The position numbers and the translations under genes are program-made. Below, in pieces: positions 1 through 11,100 of a DNA stretch of 64,000 bases. The notes under the pieces were generated by a model that did not search any database, was not told where the DNA came from, and was given only the letters and a program-made list of their open reading frames with translations. This DNA is from Lytechinus variegatus (Eukaryota > Echinodermata > Echinoidea > Temnopleuroida > Toxopneustidae), in assembly GCF_018143015.1 (NCBI RefSeq), contig NC_054740.1, positions 14,400,797 to 14,464,796 of the forward strand, in the 5' to 3' direction. The first letter of the stretch is position 1; each line of letters opens with the position of its first letter.

Positions 1-1892
1 TTCCAACACAATAACAAATGAAGTATTGTATTATATTTAAGATTCAATTTTTGAAGTACCCGTAGTAGTTTGACACACACAAAAAAACAATATTTCTGAT
101 GTCTGTATGAATATGACATGGAAAAACCTGGCATTTGATAGAGTTCCATGCTTATTTTTTTGCATTTCTAAGCAATCACATGTACACATTTTCTTCCAGA
201 GCCATTTGGCACATATTTTTTATTCATACATAAAATCTTGGGTGGTAATTTCATTTGATTCTGTTCAAACTCATTTTGAGATCGTTACCACAATTGACTT
301 TTTCTTCAAATACATATAAGTCTTCAAAGAAGAGTTGATATAGAAATGAACAAAAGCACTAAGGATTGATGCTAAAAATAATTTTCATTTGATTTTTGTG
401 TGAATCTTTTTTATCAAAGCTGGGTTCTGTTTCATGAAGACTTTCTATAAAAACAATGCATGATTTCTATAAGAAATTTACTGTCAGCCAATCAGAATGA
501 AGGATTTGTTACCTTGTTGCTTTATGAAACAGACCACTAGTCATTTATTGTAACTTTCATTTGAACATAATTGAAAAGTAGGTTAATGTTGTTCATCTGT
601 TTAGTCAATCCATGTTCATAAAATTGTTTTTCATGTGTGTGCCTTTCTCAGATTTCATCAAACTTCATTTCAAACCAGGGTCGTGGATATAATATGAGAT
701 GGAAAATGTGTTACTTTTTTTCTTTTTCCATCATTAATGTCGGTTTCCACATCTCATGACTACACGCATATTCTATTTGTGCTCTAAAAATTCTAGAAGA
801 TTTCTAGTTTATTTGTTCTGGCACTTGCTAGAGCCACTTCTCATGTCGGTCATATTTTTTCATTTTTGTTTGTGCACTCTTTTTTTTTCATGTTTGCTGT
901 TGTATTTGAATGCAAATTCACTTCTAGTACTTGCTTCCATCGTATTGCTTTATAAATATCTACTTGAGAGAGAAAAAAAATCTTATAAAAAAAAAGGTTG
1001 TGAACTTTTCTAAGCTCTATTTTATCTTATAATGTTGTATATGGTGGAACGAATTGAGTAAACAGACAATAATATGGGATTGATCAAGAAAGATTGCTTG
1101 GCTAATTCAAAATCGATTTGATTGAATTCATTTACTTTCCTGAAAATGGTAATTCATATCAATGTTTCATTGTAGCCTTTTATTTACCATATTTAGTTTG
1201 ATGGTAAACATAATGAATATATGTAAATATAATAAAAAAAATCACACAGTTGTCCTGCTTCTTTTGTTGAATTTCAAAGTTGTGTACGTCTTGTGGAAAG
1301 AAGAGAAAACCCCCAGTGCATTGTGAGATTTGTCTATTCTAGATGTTTATATTGTGAGAATTGTTGTCATTCACCACTCACCACCTGGTTGTAAAGAGCT
1401 AACAGGTACCTATCCAAGCAGGAGGCACATCATGTAAAATTTGAAAATGTAATAGTTTACCCTGTAGAATGCTTTCAGGTGAGTGTGCACCTTCATTTTG
1501 GAGTGGTGACTTTTCTTTTTCCTCTTTGCTTGTCAGATTTTTCATATAAATTCACACCTAATACGAGATTTGACAGGCCTTTGATTTTAATATTTGTAGG
1601 GTAAATTGAAGGCCAATGGGAGACCTCAACTTAACCTACCCTGACTAAAACTTTGATCAACAAGTAGGTCTTCACATAAGACTAGCACCTACATATAAAG
1701 CGGGTGTGGGAGGGGGCTCTTCTTTCTTTGCTCGTCTCTCAGTCAATCCAGTTTTTCTTACCACTTCTTGATAACATAAATCCTCTTTCTCTGTACCTTT
1801 ATGGGTCAAGTATAACCCAGAAAATATATCTTACTGAGATTATTTTAAATGCGTAACTTATCTAAAAAATTATGCTGTATCACAAATCTAGT

Positions 1893-2655
1893 ATTAACCC
1901 TATATTTCTTAACTGGGCTATTTCAGACCAACATAATACCCCCCCCCCCAGATCTCAGCCATTGATTGTGCGATCGCTGCAAAAATTTGCACGTGTAGAG
2001 CTGGATGTAATCTGCAAGACTATTGTAAAATTTAAATGAAATTAATTGCTTATTTTTTTTATTAATTATGCAAATTAGCGTATGAAATTTGCCCTAATTT
2101 TGTTTTAGGTGCATGTTTTTGCCTTTAAATCAATTTACATAGACAGTAGAATGCTTATTTATTATGAACATATAGATTTTTTCCATTTCTAACAAAAATC
2201 TACAAAAAAACTTGCCGAAAATAATAAATTTCCTCTGTATCTTCTTGTTTTTTTAAATTTTCTTATGAATTTCTTTGTTTTTTATTGTTTTTTTTCAATT
2301 AACTTTGTCAGGAACCTTTTGCGATCATAAATAAAATAAAACAAATCCATCTAAACCAAGAAACGTGAAAATAATCATACATTTATGATTTTTGGTTGAA
2401 AAACACCATTTGCATCATCTTTATAAATGTATACACGTTTTTGAGCAATTTTGGGACCGACATGCGTATACAAACTATTGCGTAATTTCTAAATCGTGTA
2501 CCCGGCCATCACAAATTTGGTCTCAAAAGATGCGCAAGACTTGAAAGTAAAGAGTCAGCGAGCGACGCAGTCAAAAAATTTTGGTGACGTAGCGGCTAAA
2601 TTTGTCGAGGGGTGAGGTCAAGTTGACCCCCACCCAGTTTAATAAGGTTTACAGC
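1893..2655. mobile_element. Diverged copy of TTAA-flanked non-autonomous DNA element
   Basis: The copy starts at a TTAACCCTAT sequence and ends with GACCCCCACCCAGTTTAAT followed by AAGGTTTA. Its body shares blocks with the better-preserved copy at 62048-62815: an AATTATGCAAATTAG-like block, long T-rich stretches, a GTCTCAAAAG/ATGCGCAAGACTTGAAAG block and a GCGAGCGACGCAGTC-like block. No coding capacity is visible. Ends are eroded, so the exact limits are approximate. Confidence 0.55.
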
Positions 2656-2991
2656 CAAGTCATGCTTGGTACACTGAAACTTTTAAGTACCTAAGAACTT
2701 CAGGATTTGAAATGCAATCCCCTTTTGTTAGTGAGAATGTTTTTCTTTATTACCATTTTCATAGATTATCGATCAACAACCTTGATCATTTTCAGGAAAA
2801 ATCCTCCCCCTATAGTTTGCTATAGTAATATTCATCAGTGTTCTGTTTCACTTGTAAGCTTATTGTTGGTGTTATTTTTTTTCTCCCATAATGGAATGGC
2901 TCCTGTACACAAGGCATTGTGAGCTGCTCATTCAGACACCTTAACTCGAGTGAAAGGTTTGCTCAGCAGACCTGGCCATGGCCTTGGATTA

Positions 2992-3560
2992 AAGGGATGT
3001 CCAGGCTGAAAAAATCAATATCTAAATAAATAGAGTAAAATTCACAGAGCAAAATGCTGAAAATTTCAACGAAATCGGATAACAAAGTTATTGAATATTA
3101 AAGTTTATCAATATTTTGTGATAACAGTTATTTGCACATCGTTATGAATATTCATTAGGTGGGCTGATGATGTCACATCCCCACTTTCATTTTTCTTGTT
3201 ATTACTTGAAATCATAATTTATTATTTTTTCATACATGTGTAAATGATGTGTCTCCATTATGATGAAATAAGTTGCGGCAATAAATAACTAATGCACTTA
3301 ATCAGTTGTCAATCCAATTGTTTTAGATCTTGGTTGAAAATTTTTGAATAAACCTAATTTCATGTGTAATAAATACGAAAGAACAAGTGGGGATATGACA
3401 TCAGCCCTTCTAAAGAATATTCATCAAGACATGCCCAGAACTGTTTCACTGGATTAATGCAAATCTTTAAAATTTAATAACTTTGTTGTCCGAATTTGAT
3501 AAAATTTTCAGCATTTTACTCTTGAGATAAAAATATTTCCAGCCTGGACCATTCCTTTAA
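2992..3560. mobile_element. Palindromic MITE, family A, copy 1
   Basis: The left end AAAGGGATGTCCAGGCTG is mirrored by CAGCCTGGACCATTCCTTT at the right, with TTAA/TTTAA next to both ends. Inner arms also mirror: GTGGGCTGATGATGTCACAT and TTCATTAGG on the left face ATATGACATCAGCCC and GAATATTCATC on the right. It has no ORF. The TTAA flanks fit piggyBac- or Kolobok-type mobilisation, which is inference from the flank alone. A second copy follows at 3724-4286. Confidence 0.7.
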
Positions 3561-3723
3561 ACTTAGTACAGGGGTAAACATTCACTCTGGAGTTGAATTT
3601 CATTTTTTGATTTCTCTCTCTTATTCTCTCTCTACTAATGTTTGATGATTTGCCCTGAATAGATGCAGGTTCAAAATGAAGATTAAGATAGAGGTTAAAG
3701 TTACGTTTGCAGTTTGGGCTTCT

Positions 3724-4286
3724 TAAAGGTTGGAAATATTCATTTCCAAATGAAAAGAGTAAAATTCACAGAGCAAAAATGCTGAAATTTCATCAAAATC
3801 TCATAACAAATAGTGAAGCCATTGAATTTAATGTTTAGCAATATATCGCGAAAATATGTATGTCATGAATTTTTATTAGATGGACTGATGTCGCATCCCC
3901 ACTTTCCTGAAATCCCCACATGAAACAATAATCGTCACTTCATTTTTTTATACGTGTTAATATGTCTACCTTGTAATGAAATAAGTTGCAGCAATGAATA
4001 TTTAATGCACCTAATCAGTTGTTATTCCAATATATTTGATCCTTGAAGGAAAAAAAAATCATGTAATACAATATAAAAGAACAAGTGGGGATATGACATC
4101 ATCAGTTTGCTCAGACATTGAATATTCATGAAGACATGCCTAGAACTGTTACACCAAAATAATGCATATCTATAAAATGCCATAACTTTGTTATTGTCTG
4201 ATTTTGATCAAATTTCCAGTATTTTGTTTGTCTGATATTTCTTTATCTGTTCAAATCATATTATTTTCAGCCTGGAGTACCCCTTG
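3724..4286. mobile_element. Palindromic MITE, family A, copy 2
   Basis: Same organisation and many of the same blocks as 2992-3560: ATAGAGTAAAATTCACAGAG-like, GGACTGATG/TCGCATCCCCACTTTC, GAAATAAGTTGCAGCAATGAA, GGGGATATGACATCATCAG and TTTTCAGCCTGGAG. It lies only about 160 bp from copy 1 in the same orientation. No coding capacity. Confidence 0.65.
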
Positions 4287-5476
4287 ACATGACTGGACTT
4301 ACGGAGCAAATCTGCCTTTTCATGACAGAAGGAAGCATCTCTGTGGAATGAGTTTCTTATCCAATTTATAGGACAATAGTGTCATTTACATTTTGTGTTT
4401 ACATATATATGTATATATTATCATACTAGATCCGCCAGAAAGGCGAATTCTTGTCTTTTTTCATTGTTCACAGTTCGCCTTGACTCCCTCTACTTTCGCC
4501 TGTATGTCGAAATGTCTATTATGACGGAATAAACCCATTCATAGACTTTGCCCTTATGTAGGCATAAGATATATATATATATATATGTAGTGACTTGTTT
4601 CTGAAACACAATTTTGAGGGATATGATGAGAATTGAATACCTTTAGCATAACAGAGCAACTCAGCATACCCATAATATCCCAAATCAAGAAAAATAAAAT
4701 CAATTTCGAAAAAAACCTAAAGTTGCTTCCCTTTGTCAGTGGACAGCAGACAATGGACTTCCTTTTGTCAATGGACAGTCATATATTCATGACGCAAAAT
4801 AACTTCTTTTGAAATGAAACAAAAATATCACACACAAAATTGTAAAAAAGAAACATGGATAGCACAAACGTGTGCTAAACTTTAATACTCATGTGTTTCA
4901 CATGGATTATTTTTTTTCTTCTCACGTTAAACTTTTCATCATTAACACGCCACATGTTCAGCTGAAATGAAATTATATGTGTGAAAGAAGATTGTAGTTT
5001 CTCGACAAGGTGTCTTGTACAAGAAATGACAAAAAGGGACTGAGCATCAAATCAGTTGCTCTTATGCCTGGTATGAGCCTAAGCTGGTAAATAACCTATT
5101 ACATAGGATACATTTAATGTCAAAGTTAACCAGGCATAGTGGTTGACCTTACAGACACAAAATATACTCTTTGGTCTGTGTGATTGGCTGAACTCTTCCA
5201 TGGCAAACATAAATAGCTGTTGCATATATATATATTAAAAAAGAACATCACCTTAATACTGACAAAATGTCACCTCTAATCCAAAGCTGCATGGATGTGA
5301 ATACAACGCAGATATCAAAGACTGCATATTTGGTTCGGACAGCACCTCTTTAATGCCCATTCATATCCCATATTGTACATAGTCAAACTTTATCATAAAA
5401 CAAAACAGCATGGGTTGTATCCAGGTTGGGTCCTGTAACACAAGATTTGAAGTTGTCATATGATTGATGTTCACGG

Positions 5477-6095
5477 TTGATAGTACATTGTGGTCTTTTC
5501 AAAATTTGCATGATCAATAAGCAAGTTTATAGTTTCATTCTGCGCATGATCAGAAGGTCATTTGAACTCAAATGGCATGGTGGTTTAATATTTAATGAGA
5601 CAAGCATCAACTTAAGAGGTCTTGATTATTCATATATTCTTTTAAATTGTGCTTTGCATTAGATCCACTGGAAAACAATGCATCCACTAGCGACTGGTTT
5701 TAGCAGATGGCCAAATACATTGTGATAGCAGCATGCTATTCATTCAGGGTAGAAATTAATGTTAGTAGAAATGCAACAAGTACTAGAACCTTTATAATCA
5801 TGAATTGTTTATTGTGCTATTCTAGTCACCTGGGGAGTGTTTCATCAACATTTTCGTCCGACAAGTTGTCAGGTTGACAACTTTTCTTGATTACGATTGG
5901 CTGAGAGGCAATGTTACCATAGTAACTGTCGGATAAAAACAGTACTTCATAAAATACTCCCCAATTCTATGCAATTTCTGCATCCTATATCAGAAATGTT
6001 TATGTAAAACCTTTCTTTAAAATAAATTTGCCTATCCTAATGCAAGAAAGGAAAGGTCATATGAACAAACTTGCTCCCATTTGGTACCTATGAAC
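5477..6095. repeat. Dispersed repeat, copy 1 (interrupted)
   Basis: The segment aligns by eye with 42590-43010. Shared blocks include TTTCATTCTG.GCATGATCAGAAG, GTCTTGATTATTCATA, CACTAGATCCAC-like, CAATGCATCCACTA and GTGCTATTCTAGTCA. Copy 1 is interrupted at about 5831-5963 by a small palindromic element missing from the other copy. The family is not recognised. Confidence 0.6.
5831..5964. mobile_element. Palindromic MITE, family D, copy 1
   Basis: The ends GGGGAGTGTTTCATCA and ATAAAATACTCCCC are inverted repeats around an inner pair CCGACAAGTTGTCAG and AACTGTCGGATAAAA. A fixed GATTNNGATTGGCTGAGA block occupies the centre. Other copies lie at 23224-23382, 39475-39596, 45681-45837 and 46611-46738, so this is a multicopy family of about 130-160 bp with no coding capacity. 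Confidence 0.75.
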
Positions 6096-6099
6096 CGGT

Positions 6100-6273
6100 G
6101 GGTGTTTCATAAAGCTGTTCGTAAGTTACGAGTAACTTTACGAAGACTGGTGAACCTTTCTTAGGCTCTGAATCAACATCAAGGACAATTTGGTGTATAC
6201 CATTAATTACCACAAGAAAGGATCACCAGTTGCTTGTAAAACTTGTAACTTTCGAACAGCTTTATGAAACACT
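6100..6273. mobile_element. Palindromic MITE, family J
   Basis: GGGTGTTTCATAAAGCTGTT at the left is mirrored by AACAGCTTTATGAAACACT at the right. Inner arms TACGAGTAACTTTACG and GTAAAACTTGTAACTTTCG are also inverted relatives, and a GAAAGGATCACCAGTT block is shared with a degraded copy near 51259-51375. No ORF. Confidence 0.7.
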
Positions 6274-6543
6274 GGTCTATTACCAAGCTGTGTATTACAG
6301 GAACTGGGACTCAATCGTAAATCTTAAATGACACTTCTGAGGTTTATAACATAAAGAGATACGATTGATATGTACAATTGATTGTAACTTTTTGTACAAT
6401 GTATTCCACATAGTTACAGTTACACCTGATTGTACAATTGATTGCATCTTTATATTACAGGGCCCTGATTGGTTACTTGTCCATCTTGTGAACAAAATAT
6501 ACATTCAACAACAACCAGTCATTAGCCATGCATAACTTACAAA

Positions 6544-6956
6544 GGTGTGTTTTAATTTGGTCCAATGCCAATTCGTCCAATTACCAACTCGTCTACTATC
6601 ATTTGGTCTACCATCGGTTCATCCACTATCCACATGGTCTAATTGCCAATTTGTCCATTCACCATTTTGTCTAAAAACCAGTTGGTCCAATAGCCATTTA
6701 GTCCACATACCATTTGGTCTAATTAGACTAAGTGTTAATTGGGCAAAATGAATGAAAATAAAATGGATATTAGACTAACTAGTTATGAGACGAACTGGTC
6801 ATAAATGAACTGTTGATTTGACAAAGTGATGATTGGTTATTGGACCAAATGGTTGCTAGATGTAATGTTGATTGACGGAATGGCATTAGACAAAACGAAG
6901 GTAAACCACGCGGTGAGTGGGGAAGAGTAGGCAGTGGACGAATGGGCAATTTACCT
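6544..6956. mobile_element. Head-to-head 15-16-nt array element, copy 1 (8-bp TSD)
   Basis: From about 6561 the left half is a run of roughly ten degenerate 15-16-nt units of the form TC[CT]AATNGCCATTTGG (for example TCCAATTACCAACTCG, TCTAATTGCCAATTTG, TCCAATAGCCATTTAG). From about 6760 the same unit runs as its reverse complement (GACGAACTGG, GACAAAGTGATG, GACGGAATGGCATTA, GACGAATGGGCAA). The whole is thus a large imperfect palindrome made of a minisatellite. It is flanked by a perfect 8-bp duplication CTTACAAA at 6536-6543 and 6957-6964, which shows it moved as one unit. A second copy is at 35448-35849. It has no coding capacity. The 8-bp duplication fits hAT-like or P-like transposases; the family is not recognised. 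Confidence 0.8.
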
Positions 6957-8162
6957 CTTACAAATACTGTTGCTCTATGAAACGTCCATATGGTACATCA
7001 AGATGGAGAATATTTTAAGTTTGGGTGGAATTAGTTTCTGGCTATGGCAAGTAAAAGCATTAAACGGTAAGATAACATAAAGATTCTAAACACGTATCTC
7101 TCATCTGGTTAGCGATTGATTGTATGCTTTGATTTTCACTATTAATTGTACATTTAGTCAATGCAATCAATCATAAAATGTTCTATAATGATTGCTATAG
7201 CTTTGTGTTACCGGCCCCAAGGTACATTTTAAGACAGATCAATTGCTTAATGCACTAAACAATGTTGACAGACTCATCACATAAAATTTGTGAAGGACAA
7301 CAGTCAAAACCAGACAAACTATTCAGGGAACTTGTCTCAATTTCTCAAATCAAACTTGACAAATATGCATTTTTCAACAAAAAAAATTGGAACCCACCCA
7401 TAACTTTTTTGCTTCACATTTGAGAGGTTGTCTTCACTTATGTGGTGATACATTGCAATAGATGTCCATGTTTAATCAATCAAAAATGTCAATGGTGTAA
7501 GAAATACCTACATTTTTTAATAACAAGCCTATATCTTAGGACAGAGAAACTGGGGAAAAAACATTAAAAAATAATTGTATCTACTTTGTATGTTTCATCT
7601 TCACAAAAAATGCCCTGCACAAAACATGCCATGCACAGTAGATTGCATATAGTTATCCCTGTTGAATAAAAATTGGCAGAGGGTTCAACTAAACACCTAC
7701 AAAATTAGGTGTTACTTTTGCATGAAAGCCCTCAAACTGTAGGATAAAGAAAACTTGAAAAAGAAATAAACCAACTGGATCTTCTTTCTTGGAAGATCAA
7801 AGCCTTATTTTCACATCAAATATGTTTTGCACATTGTAGTTATTCTTGTGTAATGAACATTGAAATGAGGTTTGATCAAATACATAATACTTGTAGCACA
7901 TACATGTACATACATACAACCAACATCCTCCCTAGAAAAAAAGGTGAAAAGATGTATTTCAGACTGTGCACAGAATAAAACAAAAAGCCTACGCCCCCTA
8001 CCACCGTCAGATCTAGAGACCGACACTCAACTGCACGTAGACAATCAATTTCAAGATTTATGATTGGTTTTATGACATAAGCTATTAAGTTGCAATCCAT
8101 GGTAATTTTCCTGCAGCACCTACGGTGATAACGTGGCCCAGCAATCCACTCCCCCAGGATTA

Positions 8163-11100
8163 TCAAAAAGCCCAATTAGCATTGACTTCGTCTTCATTTT
8201 GCGGAGTGGAAGCCCTTGATGCATTTCCAGACCCGATTCTGTCCTCCGACTCAGACACAACAGAGAATTCATCTTCGTCATCACCTTCTGGTATAGAGGC
8301 CTCTGACACGTTCACCGATTCAACTATATCTTCTTTCCTAGATCTTAGAGTCGATACCTCATTTGATTCATCACCATGATTTGGTGACAGGAAAACCCTT
8401 TCAGCAGACTCTAAATTTTCTGAAGCCAAATCATCCTGATCGCGAGTTGCAGAAGCTACAGACACAGGGTTCGCTTCCTCTGAGCTACAACCACCAGATG
8501 CAACACTCTCGTCATCATCCTTTTGGGACTGAACATCTCCCATAATATTCCCTGAGGTGAGTGTCTCCTTGGCTTGGGACATACTCGGAGACGCATCTAC
8601 ATGTTGTTTGTCTTCATTGTCTCTTTCTCCAGATTTAGACCTACTGGGTGATACATGTACACTGTCAACTGCACTGTCCAATAGGGGTTCAGAAGCTCTG
8701 GAATCATCTCTTGATCTCTCCCTAGACTCTGACCTATGTCCAGATCTGCTCCTAGAGCAATCTCTTGATCTGGACTTTTCTTTTGACTTGGATCTCTTTG
8801 TATCTCCAGACTTGGACCTGTCCCTGGTCCTTGACCTATGCTTTGACTTTGATTTCTTTTTTGACTTAGATTTCTTCTTAGCTTTAGATATAGACTTGTC
8901 TTGGGACCTACTTCTGGCTTTGTCTTGGTCCCGACTCTGAGATCTTGAATGAGATTTTTCCTCAGATTCTGACCTTGATCTTTCACGTGTCTTAGATCTT
9001 GACCTTTCTCTTGATCTAGATCTGCTGCTAGATCTAGATCTAGTCCTATACCTTTCCCTCTTCCATTTTCTGGAGCTAGACCTTGGCTCAGACCTTTCTC
9101 TTGATCTAGATCTTGTTCTTGACCTTGTCCGTGATCTAGTCCTAGATCGAGATCGTGATCTTGTCCTTGACCTAGATCTAGTCCTGTATCTAGATCTAGA
9201 CCTACTTCTTGTTCTATTCCTACTTCTAGATCTTGACCTGGACCTGTAACGGTCCCTTCCCCGGTGCGAATGTTCCCTATCTTTCCAATTCTGATACTGT
9301 CTCTTTTTCAGTGTGAATGTTCCATACGGTGAGCGGAAGCTCCCAAACCGTCTTTGCTGGTTTCTGTTCTGGTAGTACGAGTGATTTGCCATATTCCGAT
9401 GGTACGCTGCCAGCTGCCTCTGGTAGATGGCCAAACTGTGATGATACTCCTCAAGCCTTTGCAAAGCCTCTGGTGATATCATCTGTGTTTGGATGGTGTA
9501 TGGCTGTTCGGGCGTGGTAGGGCGGTGACTCGACGAAGATGCCGTAACGACGCTGGACTTCAGTCTTGTTTTGGTCAGTTGCTTCCTGAGTTTTTCACGT
9601 TTTTCCTCTTGAGCTTTTTCTTCTTTGGTCTGTATCCATGGAAATAAGGCAAAACAATAAAAATACTTTTAGCATTCACCAACTATAAAGCATAAATTTA
9701 CGCAAAAAAATCATGATCCTGTAACATGAAGCTTAGCAGTTGAAAAAAAAATCGACTTACTATTTGATTGTATACATGACGAGGTATGGACTGTGTGCAG
9801 GCAGTGGAAGCTTGTCCCCCCTAAATTTGATAACTTTTTTCTTCTTTTTCTTTTTCTATTTTCCTGAAACCTATGTATTTCCTTTATTTTTAAGCCCCAT
9901 ATATAAAATGGTTTAGATCTTTCAAAATATTTCTTATGAACAGGATGTGCTTAATTAATGTGACAACTTTAGAGTGAGTGTGAGGTTCCCTTCTAGGAAA
10001 TCTTTATAAGGTCTCACCCTATTTTTGTCACCTTTGCACAATAGTACGAGAGAAAGTGGGCTCAATACACTTATAAGTTTTTGATAACCCCTTATTTCTT
10101 TAAAGTAGCATTCCATTTTTAGGAAATGTTCTTTTCTTTGTAATGAGGGCTAGGTTCATCCAATAATAGTGTTATGTATCATAATGCTGAGAATCTCTTC
10201 TTTCAAAACAGATATTTAGGTCAAAATTAATTTTTGATGGCAAATCACGGCATAATCAGTGACATAAGAGTTTATTTCTCACCTTCAAAGCGTTGATAAT
10301 CTTAGATCGGAGTTTCTTTTCCTTGTGTCTGAGTTGCTTTTCCTTCCGTGCTTCTGCCCTCTTTTTCTTTCGCTCCTCCGCTTCTTTCTGCTCTTTTTCT
10401 CTCTGTAACTGCTCCTGTCGAGCCTTCTCGAGTTCATACAGCTTCTGCGCTACCTCTTCTTCCTGCCTCAGTGCCTACATGTACATGTACATACAAAGAG
10501 ATAACAATATGAATTGAAATGATAAACTTCAAATTGTTCTGGGGTGTCAAGTGTGACTATCCAGTTGCATATGGTATACACTGCATTGGTTAGATATAAA
10601 AAAGGCGCTCGCTACTGCACATTAATCAATGAGATTGCGCATTACATACAAATGTTCTATGTGTCTGTCAACATTTAAGCACAACTTAAATAAAATTGCA
10701 CTTAAATGTTTTTTAAATACCCCCTAACGCTTTATAGTTTGATTGTGGAAGAGAATGTCTAAATTCAAAGTGATTTGAAGGACACCTGTATTTTATAATG
10801 AATCTACAAAGTTGGTCTGCTGTGAATTAATGAATTTGTGCAAAATAATATCAACTTGAATGCGAGTCTTTTTTCAGAGTCTTTTGCACTCAACACAAAA
10901 ATTGATGTTACTAAAAAGGAAGAAAATATGCAAAAGAAGTACAGATAATTTATAGAAAAAAAGGGACAAATATGCCAAAAAGAAACAGTCGGCACCTGGA
11001 CATCTCTGTGAAGCACATACCTGAACTTTCTCTAGGAGCACTGTCAGAAGACGTATGGATTCTAGTTTCCTCTGAGCCAAGACAAGCTTCCTTTCCTCCA

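Larger units (their letters stand above)
1..8162. other. Repeat-rich flank 3' of AKAP17A, no gene recognised
   Basis: No open frame here resembles a known protein or has convincing splice-linked exons; the frames are short and AT-rich. The 3' UTR of the minus-strand AKAP17A gene must occupy the part just below 8163, but I could not place its polyadenylation site. Separately listed elements fill much of the rest: a TTAA-type element near 1.9-2.65 kb, two long palindromic elements at 3.0-4.3 kb, a dispersed repeat at 5.5-6.1 kb interrupted by a small palindromic element, and a 15-16-nt array element at 6.5-6.96 kb. About 1620-1720 and 2640-2980 resemble the sequence around 61.9-62.05 kb and 62.82-62.9 kb, so they are parts of another dispersed repeat. 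1-1600 and 7000-8160 show little I can interpret. Confidence 0.7.

Noticed and set aside
6561-6950. Possible CRISPR-like array from regularly spaced short repeats
   Set aside because: Units are contiguous without spacers, degenerate, and invert in the middle; the host is an animal.
8557-8986. Asp/Leu-rich plus-strand frame and a second minus-strand frame
   Set aside because: Both are shadows of the AKAP17A RS-domain codons.
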